Source: Gammaproteobacteria bacterium
GTDB taxonomy: Bacteria > Pseudomonadota > Gammaproteobacteria > Chromatiales > Chromatiaceae
NCBI GenBank assembly: GCA_015231665.1
Contig: JADGBD010000005.1
Coordinates: 3,108-8,558 of the forward strand
DNA: 5,451 bases
Direction: 5' to 3'
Below the pieces are notes generated by a model, which ran no database searches, had not been told where the DNA came from, and worked only from the letters and a program-made list of their open reading frames with translations. The translations under genes and the position numbers were made by a program. How positions within the stretch are numbered: the first letter of the stretch is position 1; each line of letters starts with the position of its first letter. Below are positions 1 through 5,437 of the stretch, piece by piece.

Positions 1-89
1 AGAAACGCGACGATCTGCAGGAGGTCATCGCCTTTCTGCGCGAGCAGGAATTCGGCCTGCCGCTGCAGTTCAACAATTTTCGCGATTAG
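1..89 (+). CDS. yajQ: YajQ-family (DUF520) nucleotide-binding protein, C-terminal end only
   Basis: Only the last 28 codons are present, read from base 3 to the TAG at 87-89; the gene begins outside the window. The visible peptide starts KRDDLQEVIAFLREQ and ends LPLQFNNFRD. This resembles the end of the YajQ family, whose members close with a KRDDLQ helix and a QF-x-NFRD terminus. The family comprises small cytoplasmic proteins of about 160 residues with two ferredoxin-like folds. Some members have been reported to bind cyclic di-GMP or other nucleotides; whether this one does cannot be judged from the fragment. A 254-base non-coding gap separates it from dsbC, so the two are probably separate transcription units, although no clear intrinsic terminator follows the stop. 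The family call is fairly secure because the terminal motif is distinctive, but it rests on 28 residues. Confidence 0.85.
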   Translation, partial: KRDDLQEVIAFLREQEFGLPLQFNNFRD

Positions 90-146
90 TTTTACTGGGA
101 AATTCGCGAAGCGTTCGTTAGTAGGGACGCAGAGAAGAATGAGTGG

Positions 147-270
147 GTAGGTCGGGCTTCTAGCCCGACTGTCGTCCGCAAGGACGACTAAGGCGCTGCG
201 GTTTTGTTGAATGCAGCCGTTGCTCGTGGCCTCGCCCTGCCAACGGCTGTCGGGCTAAAGCCCGACCTAC
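147..270. repeat. Inverted pair of REP-like palindromes (BIME-like or MITE-like element)
   Basis: The left unit (147-169) is GTAG followed by an 8-bp palindrome: GTCGGGCT at 151-158, loop TCT, AGCCCGAC at 162-169. The right unit (249-270) is GTCGGGCT at 249-256, loop AA, AGCCCGAC at 259-266, then CTAC. The right unit is the reverse complement of the left apart from the loop, so the 124-bp block has terminal inverted repeats of about 22 bp. Short palindromes with a GTAG-type head in inverted pairs are characteristic of REP/BIME elements, which are mobilised by RAYT transposases in many Gammaproteobacteria. No transposase lies in the window, so the element would be a non-autonomous copy. Assignment to the REP class is inference; the symmetry is directly visible. 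Confidence 0.75.
171..249. other. Two hairpins enclosed by the REP-like pair
   Basis: Hairpin A is a perfect 7-bp stem (171-177 GTCGTCC with 182-188 GGACGAC) closed by GCAA, a GNRA-type tetraloop. Hairpin B is a perfect 9-bp stem (214-222 CAGCCGTTG with 241-249 CAACGGCTG) with an 18-base loop. Its last base is shared with the right REP-like palindrome. With the outer arms paired, the block could fold as a three-way junction; alternatively it forms four consecutive hairpins. Neither stem is followed by a T tract, so they do not look like intrinsic terminators. Transcription of the block is unproven. Confidence 0.6.
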
Positions 271-333
271 AGCCTCCACCGGCGGGAGGTTACTGGGTAG
301 GGAGTAAACAGTTACAAAGTTTGTTTTTCAATC

Positions 334-337
334 AGGA
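334..337 (+). promoter_or_regulatory. Ribosome binding site of dsbC
   Basis: AGGA lies 6 bases before the ATG at 344, a normal Shine-Dalgarno distance. It supports this start, which also gives a complete signal peptide. The surrounding leader (about 301-343) is noticeably more AT-rich than the genes. Confidence 0.7.
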
Positions 338-343
338 AATCCT

Positions 344-1057
344 ATGCACATCAAAAATCTAGTTCTATCCCTGGCAGCGGGTCTGCTGCTGGCCCAGCCC
401 CTGCTGGCGGAGTCCGGTGCCAATGCGGCGATCAAGGAGCGGCTGGCCAAGGTCATGCCTGGTGCCGAGCCTGACAGCGTCAGCAAGTCGCCGGTGAATG
501 GTCTTTACGAGGTGGTGTTTGGCCCCCAGGTGGTTTACATGTCGGAAGACGGTCGTTATTTCATGAAGGCCAATATCATCGATCTGGAGACCGATGAGAA
601 CCTCACGGAAAAGCGCCGCTCCAGCGCCATTCAAAGCTCCCTGGCCCAGGTGGGTGACAAGAACATGATCACCTTCGGCGAAAAATCCAAGCATCAGGTG
701 ACGGTCTTCACCGACATCGACTGCGGCTATTGCCGCAAGCTGCATCAGGAAATGGATGCCTACAACAAGGCTGGCATCCAGATTCGCTACCTGTTCTATC
801 CCCGCGCCGGTCTCGGCAGCCCTTCTTTCGACAAGGCGGTGTCGGTCTGGTGCGCCGATGACCAGAAGAAGGCCATGACCCAGGCGAAGGATGGCAAGGA
901 CGTGGCAGAGAAGAAGTGCGATAACCCGGTGATCGACCACATGCGTCTGGCCGATCTCATGGGTATCAACGGCACCCCGGCGATGATCCTGCCCGATGGC
1001 GAGCTGCTGCCCGGCTACGTCCCCGCCGCCAAGCTGAGTGAATACCTGAACAAATAA
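344..1057 (+). CDS. dsbC: Thiol:disulfide interchange protein DsbC, periplasmic disulfide isomerase
   Basis: The product has 237 residues, close to E. coli DsbC. Residues 1-22 look like a Sec signal peptide (basic start MHIK, hydrophobic core, cleavage probably after LLA), so the mature protein is periplasmic. Residues 23 to about 90 match the N-terminal dimerisation domain, followed by a linker helix and a thioredoxin-fold domain from about 105. The active site is FTDIDCGYC, with Cys127 and Cys130; CGYC is the same dipeptide context as in E. coli DsbC. The cis-proline loop is Gly-Thr-Pro-Ala at 210-213. Cys170 and Cys192 correspond to the second, structural disulfide of the family. DsbC reshuffles wrong disulfides and is kept reduced by DsbD, which is not in this window. 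The gene stops only 5 bases before folC, so the two are likely cotranscribed, although their functions are unrelated. Close relative DsbG is less likely given the length and CGYC. Confidence 0.95.
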   Translation: MHIKNLVLSLAAGLLLAQPLLAESGANAAIKERLAKVMPGAEPDSVSKSPVNGLYEVVFGPQVVYMSEDGRYFMKANIIDLETDENLTEKRRSSAIQSSLAQVGDKNMITFGEKSKHQVTVFTDIDCGYCRKLHQEMDAYNKAGIQIRYLFYPRAGLGSPSFDKAVSVWCADDQKKAMTQAKDGKDVAEKKCDNPVIDHMRLADLMGINGTPAMILPDGELLPGYVPAAKLSEYLNK

Positions 1058-1062
1058 CCCCT

Positions 1063-2331
1063 ATGCGCTTTGCCAAGCCTGATGACTGGCTGAGCTGGCT
1101 GGAGGGCCTGCATCCCCAGGCCATTGATCTGGGCCTGGAGCGGGTGGCCGAGGTCTGGCGGCGGATGGGCCTGCAACTGCAGCCGGCGCGGGTCATCAGC
1201 GTGGCGGGGACCAATGGCAAGGGCTCCAGTCTGGCCCTGCTCGAATCCATCTACCGCGCCGCTGGCTACCGGGTGGGCGCCTACAGCTCCCCCCACTTGC
1301 TGATCTACAACGAGCGCATTCGCCTGGATGGCCGCCTGGTGGAGGACGCCGAGCTGTGCGCCGCCTTTGCCCGGGTAGATCAGGCCAGGTTGGATCAAGC
1401 CCGGGGCGAGATCAGTCTGACCTACTTTGAATTCGGCACTCTGGCGGCCCTGGCGCTGTTTGCCGAGGCCGGGCTGGACCTGATCATCCTGGAGGTGGGT
1501 CTGGGTGGGCGCCTGGATGCGGTAAACATCATCGATGCCGATGTGGCCCTGATCAGCAGCATCGACTTCGACCATCAGGATTGGCTGGGTACAGACCTGG
1601 ACCAGATCGCCCGGGAGAAGGGCGGCATCATGCGCCCCGGCCGGCCGGCGGTGTTCAATGGCGATTGCCCTCCCGCCGGGCTGCTGCAGCTGGCAGCGGA
1701 GCTGGGGGCGAGATTGCATCTGCGCCAGCGGGATTACCGCCAGCAGCGTCTGCAGGGAGGCTGGAGCTGGCAGGCGGGGTCGGCGGTCTATCCCCATTTG
1801 CCCCTGCCGGCCCTGCGCGGGCCGCATCAGCTGCACAACGCCGGAGCGGTGCTGATGCTGGTGGAGTTGCTGCAGAGCCAGCTGCCGGTGGCCGAGGCGG
1901 CCATTGTCGAGGGTCTGCAGCGGGTGTTTGTCGCCGGCCGGATTCAGCTCATCCCCGGTGCGGTGGAGCTGGTGCTGGATGTGGCGCACAATCCCGAGGG
2001 CGCCCGCGCCCTGGCGGCGGCCTTGCTGCAGATGCCGCAGCAGGGGCGCAATCTGGCAGTGTTTGGCCTGCTCCAGGACAAGGACGCCGAGCAGGTGGTA
2101 GCCCCGCTGCTGGCGCTGGTGGACTCCTGGTATCTGGGGCGACCGGCCTCGCCGCGGGGGCGCGAGCCCGCCAGCCTGGCGCCGATTCTGCAGCGGCTGG
2201 GGGCCGAGGTCTTTTGCCATGACAGCCTTGTCCAGGCCTATCACCAGTGCCGGGCGCAGGCGCAGCCGGGTGACAGAATTCTGGTGTTTGGCTCTTTCTA
2301 TACGGTATCTGAGGTAATGAGCCTGCTATAA
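1063..2331 (+). CDS. folC: Bifunctional dihydrofolate synthase / folylpolyglutamate synthase
   Basis: FolC is a cytoplasmic Mur-ligase-family enzyme that adds glutamate to dihydropteroate (making dihydrofolate) and then extends the glutamate tail of tetrahydrofolates, using ATP. The 422 residues equal the usual length of the bifunctional enzyme. Visible motifs, in order: LHPQAIDLGLERV near residues 16-28; P-loop GTNGKGS at 49-55; SSPHLLIYNERI at 75-86; LEVGLGGRLDAVN at 143-155; His171 in DHQDWLG; EKGGI at 185-189, whose Lys186 probably corresponds to the family's carbamylated lysine; GPHQLHNA at 253-260; LDVAHNPEGA at 305-314, opening the C-terminal glutamate ligase domain; and FGSFYTVSEVM at 409-419. 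The family's Pro-Gly-Arg before the C-terminal domain is Ala-Gly-Arg here (291-293), a minor change. The ATG lies 5 bases after the dsbC stop without a good ribosome binding site, suggesting translational coupling. The stop codon lies inside a promoter motif for the next gene. Confidence 0.96.
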   Translation: MRFAKPDDWLSWLEGLHPQAIDLGLERVAEVWRRMGLQLQPARVISVAGTNGKGSSLALLESIYRAAGYRVGAYSSPHLLIYNERIRLDGRLVEDAELCAAFARVDQARLDQARGEISLTYFEFGTLAALALFAEAGLDLIILEVGLGGRLDAVNIIDADVALISSIDFDHQDWLGTDLDQIAREKGGIMRPGRPAVFNGDCPPAGLLQLAAELGARLHLRQRDYRQQRLQGGWSWQAGSAVYPHLPLPALRGPHQLHNAGAVLMLVELLQSQLPVAEAAIVEGLQRVFVAGRIQLIPGAVELVLDVAHNPEGARALAAALLQMPQQGRNLAVFGLLQDKDAEQVVAPLLALVDSWYLGRPASPRGREPASLAPILQRLGAEVFCHDSLVQAYHQCRAQAQPGDRILVFGSFYTVSEVMSLL

Positions 2332-2332
2332 T
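2324..2332 (+). promoter_or_regulatory. Extended -10 promoter motif overlapping the folC stop codon, probably for dedD
   Basis: TGCTATAAT combines a perfect sigma-70 -10 hexamer (2327-2332) with the TG of an extended -10 (2324-2325). No good -35 hexamer is found 15-19 bases upstream, which extended -10 promoters can do without. The next eight bases (2333-2340) are all C or G. Such a GC-rich discriminator is associated in enterobacteria with negative control by ppGpp/DksA. Transcription would begin near 2339-2341, giving a leader of about 37 bases before dedD. The folC stop TAA (2329-2331) is part of the hexamer. The motif is seen; promoter activity and stringent control are inferred. Confidence 0.6.
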
Positions 2333-2376
2333 CCCCGCCCAGTGAAATTTCGATAGCAAACTCATGGCGGTTGACG

Positions 2377-3117
2377 ATGCATGACCAACTGAAGAAACGC
2401 CTGCTGGGCGGTGCAGTCCTGGTAGCCCTGGCGGTAATCTTTTTGCCCATGCTGCTGGAGGATGATGCGGCTCTGGATCAGGGTTTCTCGGATCAGGCGG
2501 TGCCGCCTTCCAGTCTGGATCAGCAGGGTTTTCAGTCGCGCACCCTGGGCCTGCCCGGTCAGGCTGCTGATGGTGCGCCCGGCATAGAGCCGATGATCGA
2601 GCCGCCGCCAGTGTTCATTCCGCCGCGTGATCCCCAGCTCAACCAGCCGATCGCCTTGCCCAAGCCTGAGCCGGCACCCTCGGTGGCGCCTGCAGCACCG
2701 CTAGCACAGACTCAGCCCGCACCACCGCCACCGCTCCAGCCTGAGGCCAAGCCAGCACCCAAGCCAGCCCCCAAGCCGGTGGCCAAGCCCGAACCCAAGC
2801 CGGCACCCAAACCTGTAGCCAAGCCCGAACCCAAGCCCGTGGTCAAGCCGGCGCCAGCAGCCCAGGCCAGCGAGGGCGGTTGGGTGATTCAGGTGGCCAG
2901 CGTCACCAACAAGATGAGTGCCGATGAGCTGGCGGCCAAGCTATGGGTCAAGGACTATCCGGTTCAAGTCAGCTCGGCAGAAGTGGGTGGACGGACCTGG
3001 TACCGGGTGCGCATCGGCCCGGACATGAACCGTGCGCGGATCGATAGCCTGCTCGCACGCCTGCAGTCCGATCCCCTCGCGGCGGGGCTGGAGCCCAAGG
3101 TCATCAGCAACAGGTAG
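2377..3117 (+). CDS. dedD: SPOR-domain inner-membrane protein, DedD family
   Basis: With the ATG at 2377 the product has 246 residues. The order is a short basic cytoplasmic start (MHDQLKKRLL), one membrane segment at about 11-27, a long periplasmic linker rich in Pro, Lys and Ala (about 75-163), and a C-terminal SPOR domain (about 168-243) beginning GGWVIQVASV and containing TWYRVRIGP. SPOR domains bind septal peptidoglycan stripped of stem peptides; E. coli DedD is a non-essential division protein of this architecture. The location between folC and cvpA supports the name more strongly than overall sequence identity. An in-frame TTG at 2371 would add two residues, but GGCGG at 2366-2370 is correctly spaced only for the ATG at 2377. 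Three 12-residue repeats lie in the linker. The gene probably has its own promoter at the end of folC. A different SPOR protein (FtsN- or DamX-like) is less likely given the location. Confidence 0.9.
   Translation: MHDQLKKRLLGGAVLVALAVIFLPMLLEDDAALDQGFSDQAVPPSSLDQQGFQSRTLGLPGQAADGAPGIEPMIEPPPVFIPPRDPQLNQPIALPKPEPAPSVAPAAPLAQTQPAPPPPLQPEAKPAPKPAPKPVAKPEPKPAPKPVAKPEPKPVVKPAPAAQASEGGWVIQVASVTNKMSADELAAKLWVKDYPVQVSSAEVGGRTWYRVRIGPDMNRARIDSLLARLQSDPLAAGLEPKVISNR
2746..2853 (+). repeat. Three 36-bp tandem repeats in the dedD linker
   Basis: A 36-bp unit begins at 2746, 2782 and 2818 and encodes AKPAPKPAPKPV, AKPEPKPAPKPV and AKPEPKPVVKPA (residues 124-159). A 20-base stretch is identical in copies two and three (2782-2801 and 2818-2837), and copy one differs from it at few positions. 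The reading frame is preserved, so slippage here would change linker length by 12 residues without breaking the gene. Repeats of the Lys-Pro type are expected to form a stiff, extended periplasmic spacer. Confidence 0.85.
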
Positions 3118-3205
3118 ATTCTGGCCACGGCTAAGGATCATGGGGCGCGTGGGACGAAGCAGGGAGCTCGAGTGGAGCAGCGTAGAGCAGGCAGAGACTT
3201 TACTG

Positions 3206-3270
3206 TGAAACATCCTTGGCAAATATCGAGTCCCGAGCACCGAGTCCCGGCGCCAGCAAAAGATGTTTCA
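3206..3270. repeat. Inverted repeat enclosing two CGAGTCCCG direct repeats
   Basis: TGAAACATC at 3206-3214 is the exact reverse complement of 3262-3270. The match extends to 15-base arms (3206-3220 and 3256-3270) with two mismatches. Between the arms, CGAGTCCCG occurs at 3227-3235 and again at 3241-3249, a 14-base period. No T tract follows, so this is not a standard terminator. It may be a small dispersed repeat or a remnant of an insertion; which one cannot be decided without the genome. Confidence 0.55.
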
Positions 3271-3309
3271 TGTTCCGGGGTGGGGTTGTCCGCTCCATGA
3301 AGGTTAACT

Positions 3310-3313
3310 GGAG
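3310..3313 (+). promoter_or_regulatory. Ribosome binding site of cvpA, fixing a GTG start
   Basis: GGAG lies 6 bases upstream of the GTG at 3320. No ATG lies in frame nearby, and the resulting N-terminus (MTFNWLDYAI) agrees with CvpA proteins, so the GTG is the likely start. Confidence 0.7.
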
Positions 3314-3319
3314 ACCCGC

Positions 3320-3898
3320 GTGACCTTTAACTGGCTCGACTATGCCATTATCTCGCTCATCCTGATCTCCAGCCTGGTCAGCCTGCTGCGCGGTTTTGTC
3401 CGCGAGGCCCTGTCCCTGGCCTTCTGGGTGGTGGCTTTTTTTGTGGCGCAGATGTTCTTTCGTGATCTGGCTGTGCCCCTGGCACAGTGGATCAGCGTGC
3501 CCTCGCTGCAGCTGGCCGCCGCCTTTGCCCTGATCTTCATCGCCGTGCTTTTCGCCGGCGGCCTGTTTACCTTTCTCATCGCCAAGCTGATCGACGCCAC
3601 CGGCCTGAGCGGCACCGACAGGGTCATCGGCATGCTGTTTGGCGCCACCCGCGGTGCCCTGATCGTGGCTGGCCTGGTGTTGCTCGCCGGCCTGACCCCC
3701 ATGCCCCAGGACCCCTGGTGGCAGCAGTCCCTGCTGGTAGGACATTTCGAAGAACTGGCCAGCTGGTTGCGTGGCCTGTTGCCGGCGGACTTTGCCGAGC
3801 GCATTCGCCTCGGCAGCGAGCAGCTGATTTCCACCGGGGTGCAGGCCATGGGTCAGCCACCCCAACCCATCCAGCCAACCCAACCATCCCAGCCATAG
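3320..3898 (+). CDS. cvpA: CvpA family inner-membrane protein
   Basis: The 192-residue product is mostly hydrophobic, with about four membrane segments near 7-23, 28-46, 64-90 and 101-126. Family features visible are the N-terminal NWLDYAII, RGFVREALSL at 24-33, GLSGTDRVIGMLFGATRG at 95-112 and DPWWQQS at 131-137. CvpA was named for its need in colicin V production and is linked to envelope homeostasis; its molecular activity is unknown to me. It sits directly upstream of purF, as in many Gammaproteobacteria, with a 24-base gap, so cotranscription is likely. The protein is longer than the usual roughly 160 residues. The extra part is a C-terminal extension ending in a Gln-Pro repeat (179-192), not membrane-embedded and probably disordered. 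The start is GTG. Confidence 0.93.
   Translation: MTFNWLDYAIISLILISSLVSLLRGFVREALSLAFWVVAFFVAQMFFRDLAVPLAQWISVPSLQLAAAFALIFIAVLFAGGLFTFLIAKLIDATGLSGTDRVIGMLFGATRGALIVAGLVLLAGLTPMPQDPWWQQSLLVGHFEELASWLRGLLPADFAERIRLGSEQLISTGVQAMGQPPQPIQPTQPSQP
3854..3895 (+). repeat. 9-bp tandem repeat encoding a Gln-Pro-X tail on CvpA
   Basis: The last 14 codons of cvpA read QPP-QPI-QPT-QPS-QP, four and two-thirds copies of a 9-bp unit (CAR-CCN-NNC). Underlying DNA is almost free of G on this strand. Every unit keeps Gln-Pro while the third residue varies, which suggests tandem duplication followed by drift. Confidence 0.8.
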
Positions 3899-3912
3899 CC
3901 ACCAGTGGGCAC

Positions 3913-3916
3913 GAGG
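3913..3916 (+). promoter_or_regulatory. Ribosome binding site of purF
   Basis: GAGG ends 6 bases before the ATG at 3923. This start is also required biochemically, because removal of Met must expose the nucleophilic Cys of Met-Cys-Gly. Confidence 0.75.
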
Positions 3917-3922
3917 TAAGTC

Positions 3923-5437
3923 ATGTGCGGTATTGTCGGAATTTTTGGTCGCTCGGCGGTCAATCAGTCGCTCTATGATGCGCTGCAGATTTTGCAGCAT
4001 CGCGGCCAGGACGCTGCCGGCATAGTCACCTGCGAGGGCAAGCGGCTGCATCTGCGCAAGGACAACGGCCTGGCCCGGGACGTGTTCAGCCATGAACAGA
4101 TGGTCGGCCTGCAGGGCAACATGGGCATAGGCCATGTGCGCTATCCCACCGCAGGTTGTTCCTCCTCCGCCGAGGCCCAGCCGTTTTACGTCAACTCGCC
4201 CTACGGCATCACCCTGGCGCACAACGGCAACCTGACCAACGCCGTGCAGCTGAAGGAGGAGCTGTTCCGCGACGATCTGCGCCACATCAACACTGACTCG
4301 GACTCCGAGATCCTGCTCAACGTCTTTGCCCACGAACTCCAGGCCGTCACCCGTCTGGAGGTGGATGAGAACGACATCTTCAAGGCCCTGGAAGGGGTCT
4401 ATCGGCGCTGTCGCGGGGGATTCTCCGCCGTGGCGATGATCCCGGGGGTGGGGGTCATGGGTTTTCGCGATGCCTTTGGCATTCGCCCCATTGTCTTTGG
4501 TCGGCGCGAGACCGATGAGGGCGATGAGTACATGATCGCCTCCGAGAGCGTTGCCCTGGATACCCTCGGCTTTGAGCTGATCCGCGACCTGCGCCCCGGT
4601 GAAGGGGTGTTCATCGATATCGACGGCCATCTGCACACCCGCGTTTGCGCCGAGCAGACCCTGCTGTCGCCCTGCATCTTCGAGTTCGTCTATTTCGCCC
4701 GCCCCGATTCGGTGATCGACGACATCTTCGTCCACAAGGCGCGCTCGCGCATGGGCAAGCGCCTGGCGCACAAGATCGAGAAGCAGTGGTCGGATCACAA
4801 CATCGATGTGGTCATCCCCATCCCCGACACCAGCCGCACCGCTGCCCTGCGCCTGGCCAATACCCTGGGGGTGCGTTACACCGAGGGTTTCATCAAGAAC
4901 CGTTACATCGGCCGCACCTTCATCATGCCCGGGCAAAAGGTGCGCAAGAAATCCGTGCGGCAGAAGCTCAACGCCATCGACCTGGAGTTCAAGAACAAGA
5001 ACGTGCTGCTGGTGGATGACTCCATCGTTCGCGGCACCACCTCGCGCCAGATCGTGCAGATGGCCCGCGAGGCGGGCGCGCGCAAGGTTTACTTCGCCTC
5101 GGCGGCGCCGGCGATCCGCTACCCCAATGTCTATGGCATCGACATGCCCGCCGCCTCCGAGCTGGTGGCCTACAACCGCAGCGAAGAGGAGGTCGGCCAG
5201 CTCATCGGCGCCGACGGCATCATCTTCCAAGACCTGGATGACCTGATTCTGGCCTGCCAGAAAAAGGGCAAGACCAAGGTGGATCGCTTCGAAACCGCGG
5301 TGTTCAACGGCGAATACATCACCGGCGATGTCACCGCCGACTACCTCACCCAGCTGGCCATGGACCGCAGCGACAAGGCCAAGTCCAGCGCCACCACGGC
5401 AGCACCGACGGTGATTGATTTGCACAATAAGGCCTGA
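3923..5437 (+). CDS. purF: Amidophosphoribosyltransferase (glutamine PRPP amidotransferase)
   Basis: PurF is a cytoplasmic enzyme that converts PRPP and glutamine to 5-phosphoribosylamine, the first committed step of purine synthesis. The product has 504 residues, almost the same as E. coli PurF (505). It begins MCGIVGIFG, so it is the form without propeptide, with Cys2 as catalytic nucleophile after Met removal. The N-terminal glutaminase domain shows HRGQD at 26-30, Arg74 in VRYPTAG, Asn102-Gly103 (oxyanion hole) in AHNGNL and Asp128 in DSDSE. The C-terminal phosphoribosyltransferase domain shows [11 protein letters not shown] at 253-263, the flexible loop around [10 protein letters not shown] (325-334) and the PRPP loop [14 protein letters not shown] at 361-374. 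I see no cysteine set for the Fe-S cluster of Bacillus-type enzymes. No PurR operator is recognisable upstream of cvpA or purF. TGAGGA at the stop (5435-5440) could be part of a ribosome binding site for a gene beyond the window. Confidence 0.98.
   Translation: MCGIVGIFGRSAVNQSLYDALQILQHRGQDAAGIVTCEGKRLHLRKDNGLARDVFSHEQMVGLQGNMGIGHVRYPTAGCSSSAEAQPFYVNSPYGITLAHNGNLTNAVQLKEELFRDDLRHINTDSDSEILLNVFAHELQAVTRLEVDENDIFKALEGVYRRCRGGFSAVAMIPGVGVMGFRDAFGIRPIVFGRRETDEGDEYMIASESVALDTLGFELIRDLRPGEGVFIDIDGHLHTRVCAEQTLLSPCIFEFVYFARPDSVIDDIFVHKARSRMGKRLAHKIEKQWSDHNIDVVIPIPDTSRTAALRLANTLGVRYTEGFIKNRYIGRTFIMPGQKVRKKSVRQKLNAIDLEFKNKNVLLVDDSIVRGTTSRQIVQMAREAGARKVYFASAAPAIRYPNVYGIDMPAASELVAYNRSEEEVGQLIGADGIIFQDLDDLILACQKKGKTKVDRFETAVFNGEYITGDVTADYLTQLAMDRSDKAKSSATTAAPTVIDLHNKA

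Larger units (their letters stand above)
3118..3319. other. Non-coding gap between dedD and cvpA
   Basis: These 202 bases separate two genes that are usually close together. I find no good intrinsic terminator (no stem with a T tract) and no convincing sigma-70 promoter; the best candidate, TTTACT at 3199-3204 with AAATAT at 3221-3226, is weak. The stretch holds a direct repeat inside an inverted repeat (separate entry). An open mini-frame of 17 codons (3270-3323) ends overlapping the cvpA start. Confidence 0.6.

Noticed and set aside
79..110. TTCGCG (79-84) and CGCGAA (104-109) as a terminator overlapping the yajQ end
   Set aside because: The loop is 19 bases, the second arm lies within its own palindrome TTCGCGAA (103-110), and no T tract follows.
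273..289. Hairpin CCTCC / GGAGG as a terminator after yajQ
   Set aside because: The stem is only 5 bp and no T tract follows it directly; the T-rich stretch at 320-328 is 30 bases away.
290..318. Sigma-70 promoter for dsbC (TTACTG at 290-295, TACAAA at 313-318)
   Set aside because: The 17-base spacing is right, but the -35 matches only 2 of 6 and the -10 only 4 of 6, which is too weak to annotate.
1581..2222. 213-codon frame inside folC on the same strand, and similar frames inside purF and cvpA
   Set aside because: They are out-of-frame readings of GC-rich coding DNA with Ala/Gly/Arg-rich low-complexity translations, fully covered by genes with clear family motifs.
3255..3270. PurR-operator-like sequence upstream of cvpA-purF
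   Set aside because: GCAAAA and TGTTTC flank a 2-base GA, whereas the PUR box (GCAAAC-GTTTGC) has no bases between the halves, and the core CG is missing. It is better explained as one arm of the 3206-3270 inverted repeat.
3200..5425. Very long open frame on the minus strand (741 codons) across cvpA, the gap and purF
   Set aside because: Its codons are exactly in register with the sense codons of cvpA and purF. In that register an antisense stop needs a sense TTA, CTA or TCA codon, which this GC-rich genome avoids. The long antisense frames over dsbC (365-940) and folC (1015-2244) have the same register and cause. The translation is rich in His, Gly, Gln and Asp and shows no recognisable motif.
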